The notes beneath the pieces were generated by a model that worked only from the letters and a program-made list of their open reading frames with translations, did not search any database and was not told where the DNA came from. A stretch of DNA of 32,044 nucleotides from Candidatus Thorarchaeota archaeon (GTDB taxonomy: Archaea; Asgardarchaeota; Thorarchaeia; Thorarchaeales; Thorarchaeaceae), in assembly GCA_016839605.1 (NCBI GenBank), contig JAEOTX010000039.1:85497-117540 (forward strand), given 5' to 3'. The position numbers and the translations under genes were made by a program. This document shows positions 23,504 through 31,552 of the stretch, one piece after another. The stretch's first letter is position 1. Each line of letters begins with the position of its first letter.

Positions 23504-24619
23504 TCAAGCTCTACTCGCAGTCCAATCATAAGCTTCTTGAATTGGTGAACATCCTCCGCAGCGGTGGCAACCAGCTAGTGTTTCACTTGGATTAATGTTC
23601 CACTTATGGAGGGCGTTGCCTACTTCCTGATAGAGTTTCAGTGATTCTTCGAGCTTGCCCACATATGTAGGTGTGAAGTCAGATAGCTGACTTCCCGGAG
23701 CTGGACGAAAAGGAGCCACAATCGGAACTACACCAGCTTCTGCAAGTTCTTGAGCCAAACTGATTGTCTTGCGCACCTTTTCCCCAAGACCATGCAGGAT
23801 GAAAGTACTCACGTTCCCCCGGTCAAAGTAGTCCAAAGCATATAACCAGCTCTTGCGATAGAGGTCTAGTGAACCATATTCATACTTGCCGGGACACATT
23901 TCTTTTCGAATTGCGCCATCAGCACTTTCAATGTGCATGCCAATCGCATTCGCTCCAGCTCTGGAAAGCTCTCTGATTATCTCCCTATTCATGGGAGGTT
24001 CAATTTGAACACCGATTGGCAAGTCACTAACTTCACGAATCTCCTTGATTATCGCCACCAGTCGTTCCCCGCCCATGTCTGGAGTATCAGGAGTTCCTGT
24101 TGTGAGAAGAATATCCGTGATGATACCATCCTTTTCTGCCGCCTGCACAACTTCTGCCATTTGATCTGGCGACTTATCAAGCACAGTATCGCCTCGTAGA
24201 TGCGATGTAGGTACAGTGCAGAATTTACATTGAGTCCCACATTCCCAGTATTTGCATGCCTGGTAGGCTGTTGTGGCTAGTGTACTATGACAGTGAAGTA
24301 ATGCAATCTGTTGATACGGAATACCATCAGCTGTCATTCCATTCAGAAATTTGGGACGAGCGACAGCTTTGATCTCTATTCCACCGTCGTATATCCATTT
24401 TGCAGGATCTTCTGTTGGCTCGAGCAATGCAGAACCGAATCGTTTAGCAATCTCACCCCTGCGGATAGGAATTCCACAATGACGGCCATTTGGCAAGACA
24501 AAGTATCTTCCACCCACAGGACCAGCGCCTCCTTTCCTTCCAGAGTATTCACTCTCAGGAAGTGTAGCACCCTCTGTAAGAAGGCGAACTTTGAGGCGTA
24601 GGATGTCTTTGGCGTCCAT
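23504..24619 (-). CDS. radical SAM protein (MSMEG_0568-like)
   Basis: 371 residues from the ATG at 24619, which has GGAGA nine bases upstream. A GTG at 24634 would add five residues. The [4Fe-4S]-S-adenosylmethionine motif CGTQCKFC is visible at ~127-134, followed by VLDKSPDQMAEVVQAA, DILLTTGTPDTPD, GVQIEPP, IGMHIESAD and FILHGLGE, a regular radical SAM TIM barrel. The N-terminal GRKGGAGPVGG block and C-terminal AGCHRCGGCSPIQEAYDW cysteines resemble the MSMEG_0568 family, known from the bacterial Nit1 nitrilase cluster but without an assigned reaction. The three extra C-terminal cysteines could bind an auxiliary cluster. It lies 51 bases downstream of the CCG iron-sulfur gene in the glycerol operon. 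Confidence 0.8.
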   Translation of the reverse strand: MDAKDILRLKVRLLTEGATLPESEYSGRKGGAGPVGGRYFVLPNGRHCGIPIRRGEIAKRFGSALLEPTEDPAKWIYDGGIEIKAVARPKFLNGMTADGIPYQQIALLHCHSTLATTAYQACKYWECGTQCKFCTVPTSHLRGDTVLDKSPDQMAEVVQAAEKDGIITDILLTTGTPDTPDMGGERLVAIIKEIREVSDLPIGVQIEPPMNREIIRELSRAGANAIGMHIESADGAIRKEMCPGKYEYGSLDLYRKSWLYALDYFDRGNVSTFILHGLGEKVRKTISLAQELAEAGVVPIVAPFRPAPGSQLSDFTPTYVGKLEESLKLYQEVGNALHKWNINPSETLAGCHRCGGCSPIQEAYDWTASRA

Positions 24620-24670
24620 TGTGCTCTTCTCCACGGTAACTCGCGCCTTAATCTGTCTTCACCTGTGTAC

Positions 24671-25777
24671 CTACTCATCCTCTAAAGTCAGCGAAACAAG
24701 CTCTGGTAAGTCTAGGACTCTTATCTCATCTCCAGACTGAGAAGCCAGCATATTCCTGCAAAATGGACATGCTGTTACAACCATATCTGCACCCACATCC
24801 ATAGCTTGGCGAATTCGCTCATTCCCTATGGCCTTAGCCTTTTCCGGGAATAAGAGACGCATTCCAGCACCATTGCCACAGCACATGGCATTATCCGCAT
24901 GACGCTCCATTTCGACGACTTTCCTACCCGTGACTTTTTGAATCACATTGCGGGGAGCATCGTAGACGTCCATATGTCTGCCCAAATGACATGGGTCATG
25001 GTATGTAACCTTTCCTTCAATCCTCGCTGTTTTCAGGTCCTTGATTTTCGTTTCTAGAAACTCACTGAGGTGGCTCACCTGTGAGTTCAGTTTTAATCCA
25101 TGCGACGCATAGTCCTGCTTCAACACTCTATAACAGCCGGGGCAGGTTGTGACTATCTCTTCAACGTCAAGTGAGTTTAGGACTTCTACATTATGACGAG
25201 CTTGCTCAAGAGCCTCGTCAATAAATCCCGTTCTTAGTAAGGGGGATCCACAACACCACTCATCAGGGATGACTATATCGAAACCTAAGGAATCTAGAAG
25301 TTTGACAGTGCTCTCCACAATCTCCTTTTCTCGATAAGCAGAGGTGCAACCAGTGAAGTAGGCAATTCTTTTACCCTTTTTCGGAGAAACCTCAATCCAA
25401 TCGCTCCTCGCGTTATGAGCTTCGCCAAAGGGATTGTGATGTTCAACAACGTTGGCAACAAGAGAAGTCAGGCCAGCAGGGTGTCTACCCTCCTTAACAA
25501 GCTCAGTTCTGCGGTGTTCCACTATCTCAGCGATATCAATCTCAGGCAGACACCAAGTCAAACAATGTGCGCATTCAAGACACTGATAGAGGACCTCAAT
25601 TCCTCTTTCATCCAATTGCCTTGTTCCCTTGATTTCCTGATGGATGAGGAGTGCTCTCCCATGAGGTGTGGGAGAGTCAGACCGCCAGGCAAAGAATGTT
25701 GGACAAACGTGTCTGCACATTTTGGGGCAGGCACTGCACATCCGAACTTGACTTGGAATCTTTTCCGGGTCGATCAA
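24671..25777 (-). CDS. GlcF/HdrD-like CCG-domain iron-sulfur protein
   Basis: 368 residues. The N-terminus carries two cubane-type motifs, CSACPKMCRHVCP (14-26) and CLECAHCLTWCLP (~66-78). Two CCG domains follow. The first has YFTGC, EWCCGSPLLRTGF and TTCPGCYRVLK. The second has YHDPCHLGRH, MCCGNGAGMRLL and TACPFCRNML. Such proteins pass electrons from a flavoprotein to quinone or another acceptor, as in GlcF, GlpC, HdrD and LutA-type subunits. The TTG start overlaps the stop of the AGPS-like flavin oxidase gene (TTGA), which strongly pairs the two as one flavin/iron-sulfur complex. It differs from the GlpC encoded further upstream, giving two CCG proteins in one operon. Confidence 0.85.
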   Translation of the reverse strand: MIDPEKIPSQVRMCSACPKMCRHVCPTFFAWRSDSPTPHGRALLIHQEIKGTRQLDERGIEVLYQCLECAHCLTWCLPEIDIAEIVEHRRTELVKEGRHPAGLTSLVANVVEHHNPFGEAHNARSDWIEVSPKKGKRIAYFTGCTSAYREKEIVESTVKLLDSLGFDIVIPDEWCCGSPLLRTGFIDEALEQARHNVEVLNSLDVEEIVTTCPGCYRVLKQDYASHGLKLNSQVSHLSEFLETKIKDLKTARIEGKVTYHDPCHLGRHMDVYDAPRNVIQKVTGRKVVEMERHADNAMCCGNGAGMRLLFPEKAKAIGNERIRQAMDVGADMVVTACPFCRNMLASQSGDEIRVLDLPELVSLTLEDE

Positions 25778-27195
25778 TCTCGCACCCCCAATCCAAGCTT
25801 TCCCGGATTCATTATTCCTTTTGGATCTAACACCTTCTTAATTCGCCTGAGTACATCAAAGGCTGAACCCATATCGCCTTCAGTATATGTTGTACGCGAA
25901 AGCCCGACACCATGCTGATGGCTCATGGTACCACCTTCTCTAAGACACGCAGCCACTCCATCATCCCAAATCCTACGATATGTAGCCCAAGCGGTTTCTG
26001 CATCAGGTTGGTTTGTGAAGAAAATCATGTAGATGCTTCCGCCATTTTGGTACATGTGAGAGAAATGGGACATGACAATCGCATCATGTTCCTCCATTGC
26101 TTTTTTCATCGCATAGTAGACATTCTCAAGCTTGTCATATGTTGCAACTATGTCAATTGTGTCCCCTATCGCATAGCCTGATGTCGTTAGGCGATTTGGA
26201 TAGTACATATCATAGCGATGTTCCCACCATCTCTTTGAAGGACCCTCCCCGAAATCTTTGCCCCCTTTAGAGAGACAGACTTCCACAGACTTTGACTCTG
26301 AGAGGTCATTCTCAGCAGGAGTGCCATCAAATCCCAGCATCAACATGCAATCGCCTTCGTCAACATCGAAATGATTAGCAACGAACATGGCCGTATCTTC
26401 AGGATCGTAGAGGCGAACTAGCGATGGAGTCACGTGTCGGAAAATCTCTCTGATTGCGGTTAGACCGCTATGTACATCCGGAAAAGCCATACTTCGAAAC
26501 CGGCGCTCATCTGGAATCGGAAACATTCGAAGTGTAGCTTCAGTAATGACGCCTAGAGTGCCCTCGGAACCGATGAAGAGTTGCTTCAAATCAGGACCAA
26601 CTGAGTGTCTAGGAACAGCTTTGGTCCGAATCACGCTGCCATCAGCCAGAACAGTCTCGAGTCCCAGCGTCAAGTCCTCTATTTTTCCGTAAAGGGAGGA
26701 AAGAGACCCTCCAGACCGTGTTGCTATGAAGCCTCCAACATTTGAGGCTCTGAGAGATGTGGGAGTATGGCCCATTGTATAGCCATGCCGGTTTACAGCC
26801 TCTTCCAGGTCAATCCCAACAATGCCAGACTGGACTGTGATTAGCATTGACTCATGGTCAATATTGAGTATCTTATCCATCCGCTTCAAGTCGAGCTGTA
26901 TCCCGCCATAAATCGGGAGAGTTCCACCGCATGTACCTGCTCCGCCTCCCACTGGAGTGACTGGAATCTCCATCTCATTTGCTACCTTTAGGACTTCAGC
27001 AACTTCTCCTGTGGATGCGGGAAAGACGACTAGGTCTGCAAGTGGAAGAGATTCACCAGCCCTAATCTTGGCTTCACTAAGGGGCCATGCGTCATGTGCA
27101 TTTAGCACTGTGTCGGTCTCGTGAACTGTAACATTCTCAGGTCCGACAATGGATTCTATCCGCTTCATAAGCCTAGTCTTTATCTTAGAGTCCAA
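25774..27195 (-). CDS. FAD-linked oxidase, AGPS/GlcD-like
   Basis: 473 residues of the vanillyl-alcohol-oxidase flavoprotein superfamily, without a signal peptide. The FAD-binding loop PVGGGAGTCGG (81-91), ASNVGGFIATRSGG (150-163), the SVGPDLKQLFIGSEGTLGVITEA block and C-terminal GGTMSHQHGVG (421-431) match alkyldihydroxyacetonephosphate synthase (AGPS). There the last motif reads SHHHGVG and helps hold the substrate; here one His is Gln. AGPS exchanges the acyl chain of acyl-DHAP for an alkyl ether. Bacterial relatives oxidise 2-hydroxyacids (GlcD, D-lactate dehydrogenase). The tight pairing with a CCG protein favours an electron-donating dehydrogenase, but the glycerol-phosphate context leaves a lipid role open. 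The TTG start follows GAGGGGTGA. Confidence 0.82.
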   Translation of the reverse strand: MDSKIKTRLMKRIESIVGPENVTVHETDTVLNAHDAWPLSEAKIRAGESLPLADLVVFPASTGEVAEVLKVANEMEIPVTPVGGGAGTCGGTLPIYGGIQLDLKRMDKILNIDHESMLITVQSGIVGIDLEEAVNRHGYTMGHTPTSLRASNVGGFIATRSGGSLSSLYGKIEDLTLGLETVLADGSVIRTKAVPRHSVGPDLKQLFIGSEGTLGVITEATLRMFPIPDERRFRSMAFPDVHSGLTAIREIFRHVTPSLVRLYDPEDTAMFVANHFDVDEGDCMLMLGFDGTPAENDLSESKSVEVCLSKGGKDFGEGPSKRWWEHRYDMYYPNRLTTSGYAIGDTIDIVATYDKLENVYYAMKKAMEEHDAIVMSHFSHMYQNGGSIYMIFFTNQPDAETAWATYRRIWDDGVAACLREGGTMSHQHGVGLSRTTYTEGDMGSAFDVLRRIKKVLDPKGIMNPGKLGLGVRD

Positions 27196-27205
27196 TATTC
27201 ACCCC

Positions 27206-28441
27206 TCACTTCTTAGGTAGTCGCTGAGCAATGAAGACCATGAGGTCATCCACCTCAACTGAACTGCCACTCTTGAACAGATTAGCCTCAATCTGTGCAG
27301 TACAGAGAGGGCAAGGTGCTACCAATCGCTCTGCTCCAGTCTTGTCAATAGATATCAGGTTCTCTTGGACGACTGAATCTGCAACGTCCTTTGAATGATA
27401 TGCAACTAGACCCCCACCTCCACAGCAGGAGTCTTCAGCTTCGGATATGGCAACCTTGACTCCGCTAATCACTTTCAGAATTTCGATTGCATCCTGCATA
27501 GTTCGCCGAGAAGTGTGCCTTATGAGATGACATGGATCATGTACAGTCACCGTGACTTCACTGAATTCCTTAGAAGAACCAAGAGCTTGTTTCAGTCTGT
27601 CCAGACCAACCTCTTCAGCGAGATACTCCACCATGTGGTAGACAGGGATGCTCCATTGGTCTTGCAGGCTGATATCGGAAATATTGGATGTGCAGCCAGC
27701 ACACGTTGTAACAACCTTCTTGACTCCTAGTCCTGCGACCTTTTCCTTTAGCAATCCAGCCAATCGCTGAGAGGTCTCATCATCACCCATAAGCGCTGAG
27801 GGTAGCCCGCAACAGCTCATATCATCAAGTAGAGTGTAGTCTACATCAAAGTAGTTGAGAACTACTTTCGCTGCCTCTCGGACCTCTTGAGCTCGTTCCT
27901 CAGCTTGGCAACCGGGATAGAACAGGACTTCGGCGTTTTTCTTGATGATGTCTTCAGTATAGGGAATATCTAGGCGTTCAAGCCGCACGTCGCGACTCTC
28001 GACCTTCTCTTCAGGATCTTCCCAAGGCTCGAACGCTAGATTGTGTTCCACGATGATTTCTCTAACCATATGAAGGCCTTTTGGAACCAAATCGGGACGA
28101 TGTTCGAAGATTCGCGCCCGTACAAGGTTGACAACTTCTGGAACATTGACATTCTTTGGACATACTTCTCTGCAAGTTCCACACCCCGTGCAGAGGTAGA
28201 TCTTGTCAGCGGTGGACCAAAACTCAGGAGGAGAACGGCTGAGTTCCACAGCTATGCTTCTTGGACCTGTAAATCGGTCCACTCCAACCGCTGCGACAAC
28301 AGGACAATGGTTGATGCAAAGACCGCAGTTGATACAACCTTCGACTGAATGAACAATCTCAATCTCATTCTTGTGGTAAGGTGTGATTCGTTCTTCCTTC
28401 AGGGTGTTCTTCACAAACTCGAAGGCTTCCTCTTCGGTCAC
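27206..28441 (-). CDS. glpC: glycerol-3-phosphate dehydrogenase subunit C (iron-sulfur)
   Basis: 411 residues. Two [4Fe-4S] ferredoxin motifs lie near the N-terminus: CINCGLCINHCPV (36-48) and CTGCGTCREVCPKNVNVPE (~84-102). Two CCG domains follow: FYPGCQAEERA, SCCGLPSALMG and TTCAGCTSN, then VHDPCHLIRH, SCCGGGGLVA and APCPLC. In bacterial anaerobic glycerol-3-phosphate dehydrogenase, GlpC carries electrons from the GlpAB flavoproteins to the membrane quinone or menaquinone pool. The GTG start follows directly after the glpB TAG and uses GGAGGTG lying in the last glpB codons. The order glpA-glpB-glpC matches bacteria and haloarchaea. It is longer than GlpC of Escherichia coli but has the same cysteine layout. 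Confidence 0.88.
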   Translation of the reverse strand: MTEEEAFEFVKNTLKEERITPYHKNEIEIVHSVEGCINCGLCINHCPVVAAVGVDRFTGPRSIAVELSRSPPEFWSTADKIYLCTGCGTCREVCPKNVNVPEVVNLVRARIFEHRPDLVPKGLHMVREIIVEHNLAFEPWEDPEEKVESRDVRLERLDIPYTEDIIKKNAEVLFYPGCQAEERAQEVREAAKVVLNYFDVDYTLLDDMSCCGLPSALMGDDETSQRLAGLLKEKVAGLGVKKVVTTCAGCTSNISDISLQDQWSIPVYHMVEYLAEEVGLDRLKQALGSSKEFSEVTVTVHDPCHLIRHTSRRTMQDAIEILKVISGVKVAISEAEDSCCGGGGLVAYHSKDVADSVVQENLISIDKTGAERLVAPCPLCTAQIEANLFKSGSSVEVDDLMVFIAQRLPKK

Positions 28442-29839
28442 CTAGCTCACCTCCTTCGCCATTCTAGCCGCATTGCGCCCTGCAGCAAGTCCTGTACTCA
28501 AGGCGACACCTAGCCCACTCTTTTCCAAAGAGTAGTTGTACTTTGCCAGAATCGATCCTGCGCAGAAGAGATTCTTGGCTCTTTCAACACCATCTGCATC
28601 AATTGGTCGAAAGTCCATGTCAACTGCTAGACCAGCACCAAGTACAGCATGACCATCGGGACTGAGCGAGAAAACGTTGGTATGATACACTGGACGGACT
28701 TCCTCAGCTGGATGTAGATTTGTAGTCACAGGCATAAGATCAAGCACGGTCTCTCTGATACCATTCTCGTCGGCCTCTAGTCCGCCTCCTATGAATTTCC
28801 CAGATGCAAGAATAACGGTTTTGGGAGAAATAGTCACCTCTCGGCGTGGGCTCTGAGCGACGACACTCTCAATCATGTCGTTCTTGAAAATTGCTGATCT
28901 CGCTTGATGTCCGATGAGAAGTGTTCCTCCAGCATTCTTGAACGTTCGATCCATTGCTCTCTGGAGCCTGAAACCTGGTACAGAAGGAGGAAGTGCTACC
29001 AGCTCAAACACCTCTACGCCTAATTCCTTCTGAAGCTCAGCTTTATTCTGTAATGCCTGTTCAATTCCAAGAACTGGCGGAATTGCAACATGAGTGGCTC
29101 CCAGTTGGTCCACATGCTTCTTGATTGCCGCAGCAAGGTCAACCATAGACCCGTCATGGTCGAAATGTCTGGCAAGCTCAATCGAGGAGATATTGTAGGG
29201 TTTGCCAAATGGGGAAATTTCTAGTACACAGTGCCCTACTTTGTGGGGGGGCTTACCAGTGCGAAGTTGATTCTCAAGGTATGCTCTCGTGGTAGATAGT
29301 GCGTTAAATTCCGCGTGCCCACGAAAACCAGCAAAGATAAGCACATTGTCAGGATTAGCGTTTAGGGTCTCAGACCACATAGTCTCCTGAATCAGGCATG
29401 TTGGCTTAGTAGTTCCAAGGACAGTTATTGGATAGATGTTCCTCTCAAATCCACCAATGAGAGCAGCGCAGGATCCAGCCAATCGCTCCTTCAGCCAAGA
29501 AATCGATTCCTTCACATGTGCTATCACGGATTCCACTACTTTGTCGTCATCCGCCCCAAATCCGATTATTCCATACGGGTGAAACGGAAACAGAGTTAGG
29601 ATTGCCCGTAGTCCATCAGAGGGGGTCTTGAATGGCACTTCCGTATCTGGTAGGTACTCCTTTAGAGCCAGACCTTCAGGAGGATATCCTATGATGTCTA
29701 TGGCACCAGATGAATACGCAGTGGCGCTCTGACCAGTTCTCAGCATTAAGGTCTCTAAGCCGTTCTCTGCTGCAATGGTACCAGCCGCCAAACCAGCCAT
29801 GCCACCGCCAATAACTAGGACATCTGGTGTAGTGTTCAG
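28442..29839 (-). CDS. glpB: glycerol-3-phosphate dehydrogenase subunit B, CTG start
   Basis: 465 residues counted from a CTG at 29837-29839. The first ATG, at 29800, would cut the FAD-binding strand: upstream the frame reads NTTPDVLVIGGGMAGLAAG, an intact GxGxxG. The CTG directly follows the glpA TAG and is served by GGAGGTG six bases before it. The rest matches GlpB: TGQSATAYSSGAIDIIGYPP, LPPSVPGFRLQRAMDRTFK, VILASGKFIGGGLEADENGIRE and NLFCAGSILAKYNYSLEKSGLG. GlpB is the flavin subunit linking GlpA to GlpC. Because glpA, glpB and glpC share one frame, TAG readthrough would yield a fusion, but TAG is a normal stop in many neighbouring genes, so reinitiation is preferred. Confidence 0.88.
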   Translation of the reverse strand: MNTTPDVLVIGGGMAGLAAGTIAAENGLETLMLRTGQSATAYSSGAIDIIGYPPEGLALKEYLPDTEVPFKTPSDGLRAILTLFPFHPYGIIGFGADDDKVVESVIAHVKESISWLKERLAGSCAALIGGFERNIYPITVLGTTKPTCLIQETMWSETLNANPDNVLIFAGFRGHAEFNALSTTRAYLENQLRTGKPPHKVGHCVLEISPFGKPYNISSIELARHFDHDGSMVDLAAAIKKHVDQLGATHVAIPPVLGIEQALQNKAELQKELGVEVFELVALPPSVPGFRLQRAMDRTFKNAGGTLLIGHQARSAIFKNDMIESVVAQSPRREVTISPKTVILASGKFIGGGLEADENGIRETVLDLMPVTTNLHPAEEVRPVYHTNVFSLSPDGHAVLGAGLAVDMDFRPIDADGVERAKNLFCAGSILAKYNYSLEKSGLGVALSTGLAAGRNAARMAKEVS

Positions 29840-31498
29840 CTAGCCCACCTCCTCCCAAGGCTTTGGATCATATTCTGTTTCTATCTGGTCAAGATTTCCA
29901 ACGCATGCGTAGAGGCCTTGCGCCACTTCCTCCTGTGCCAGCTGGGGACCTCTCATTGGAGGTCTGATTCCTTTCCAACGCTCAGCTCGGAAGTCAAGAA
30001 TATCCACTAGATAGTCTTCCCCAGTTAAATCGAGTTCATCAGCTAGGATTGCTGCAGCTTTGTAAGTGCAAAAAGTGCCCTGACACGGCCCAGTTCCGAG
30101 CCGAACACGTCGTCGCAAATCATTCAAAGTTTGAGGAAACTCGTTCCTTATCGAGTACCGAATCTCAGCCTCAATCACAGGCTCGCATGTGCATATTGTA
30201 GTTCTCCAATTGGAGTGCTCCTTAACAAGGTCAAGAATCTCCATGATCTGGGTTCCCCGACGAGCCCTCAGACGCTCCAAAGCGTGTTGGGAAATATCAT
30301 ATTCCTTTGCTATAGAAAGGACATCTACATCTGATTCCATGCCTGGGAGAGGCAGCTCATGAGTGGTACATTTGGATTCAACACCCAGTTTCTGACTGAT
30401 TAGATCTGTAGCTGCTTCAGCCATATGTCGGCACGTGACTAGCTTGCCGCCTGTGAAACTTACTAGACCAGAAACGCCTTCAGACTCATGATCAATCACT
30501 TCATAGCCTCTTGTCACTTCGCCCTCAGGCACCTTCCAAGTAGGTACAAGGGGCCTAACTCCCTCCATTGTTCTGATTATTCGAGCCTCACGTATTGAGG
30601 GAATGATCCATTCTATGCTTTTCAGGAGGTACTCGATTTCATCGTGTGTCGCAACAAGTGTGTCTGGATCTTCCCAGGTATCGAGAGCAGTTGTTCCAAG
30701 GAGTGTGGTGTTCTCATGTGGGAACAGGTAAATCATGCGACCATCCACAGCCTTCGTGATAACTCCCACATTCACAACTCGTCTGTCTAAGATTACGTGA
30801 GCCCCCTTGTTTAGACGTAGGTCAAGGGTAGCTCCGGCTTGAGCTGCGATTTTGTGGGCCCAAGGGCCTCCAGCGTTAATTATTGTCTTGGTGGTCGCGC
30901 TTTCAATCTCACCCGTGACTCGATTGTAGAATGTGACACTCTCAACTGTACTATCACGCACGACAATATCTATGACTTCACAGTAAGTCTTGACGACAGC
31001 ACCATTCTCTTGTGCATCGAGTGCCTGAAGAAGACACAATCTGAAGGGGTCGATGAAGTACTCCTCGAAGTACAGGCTTGATATCAAATCTGGATTCAGC
31101 AGCGGTTCTATCTCGAGGGCAGCTTCAGGCTCAAGGAACATGACCGGTGGTACATCCCTAGATTCAGCTCGTTTGGAATATTCAGCTGCGAAATTGCCAC
31201 CTGTTGATAGATCGCTCAGTTCGAGGATAGGAGTCAGAATTGGATTCTTCATGATGATGTGTCGTGCGATGCGATTGAGATGGACAACTTCTTCCGAACA
31301 CATGTCCACGATTTCTGGCTCATCCATATACTTGAGACCTGAAGATATCATTCCTGCACAGGTTCCTACTGTCGCAGAAGCGATGTCATCACGTTCGAGG
31401 AGTAGGGTCTTGAAACCTCTCAGAGCACAATCTCTGGCCACTGCTGTACCAGTGCTACCTCCGCCAATCACGACCACATCAAAGTCTGATTCACTCAT
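29840..31498 (-). CDS. glpA: glycerol-3-phosphate dehydrogenase subunit A (FAD, BFD-type Fe-S)
   Basis: 552 residues from the ATG at 31498; a GTG at 31513 would add five. The N-terminal FAD site FDVVVIGGGSTGTAVARDCALRG is followed by LLERDDIASATVGTCAGMISSGL, YLFPHENTTLLGTTALDTWEDPD and VSGLVSFTGGKLVTCRHMAEAATDLI, all typical of glycerol-3-phosphate dehydrogenases. The C-terminus carries a BFD-like [2Fe-2S] domain with CTCEPVIEAEI and GTGPCQGTFC, as in anaerobic GlpA. The enzyme oxidises sn-glycerol 3-phosphate to dihydroxyacetone phosphate. It ends with EEVG, whose codons supply the GGAGGTG used by glpB. It is preceded by the FGGY kinase gene with about 55 bases between, so kinase and dehydrogenase are probably co-transcribed. 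Confidence 0.9.
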   Translation of the reverse strand: MSESDFDVVVIGGGSTGTAVARDCALRGFKTLLLERDDIASATVGTCAGMISSGLKYMDEPEIVDMCSEEVVHLNRIARHIIMKNPILTPILELSDLSTGGNFAAEYSKRAESRDVPPVMFLEPEAALEIEPLLNPDLISSLYFEEYFIDPFRLCLLQALDAQENGAVVKTYCEVIDIVVRDSTVESVTFYNRVTGEIESATTKTIINAGGPWAHKIAAQAGATLDLRLNKGAHVILDRRVVNVGVITKAVDGRMIYLFPHENTTLLGTTALDTWEDPDTLVATHDEIEYLLKSIEWIIPSIREARIIRTMEGVRPLVPTWKVPEGEVTRGYEVIDHESEGVSGLVSFTGGKLVTCRHMAEAATDLISQKLGVESKCTTHELPLPGMESDVDVLSIAKEYDISQHALERLRARRGTQIMEILDLVKEHSNWRTTICTCEPVIEAEIRYSIRNEFPQTLNDLRRRVRLGTGPCQGTFCTYKAAAILADELDLTGEDYLVDILDFRAERWKGIRPPMRGPQLAQEEVAQGLYACVGNLDQIETEYDPKPWEEVG

Positions 31499-31552
31499 CG
31501 TACTCACGACCACTGTGAACTATTCCTGGTTTGACCATTGAAATCTCAGCCT

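Noticed and set aside
28442-31513. TAG recoding (pyrrolysine or readthrough) joining GlpA, GlpB and GlpC
   Set aside because: TAG ends many unrelated genes in the window (for example the aldehyde dehydrogenase, cpgS-type, PDCD5 and MazG-like genes), and each junction has a well placed GGAGGTG, so reinitiation is simpler. It is kept only as a testable alternative.
31053-31541. Open frame of 162 residues on the plus strand inside glpA
   Set aside because: Low-complexity Ser/Arg-rich product lying antisense to a clearly conserved glpA, with no ribosome site.
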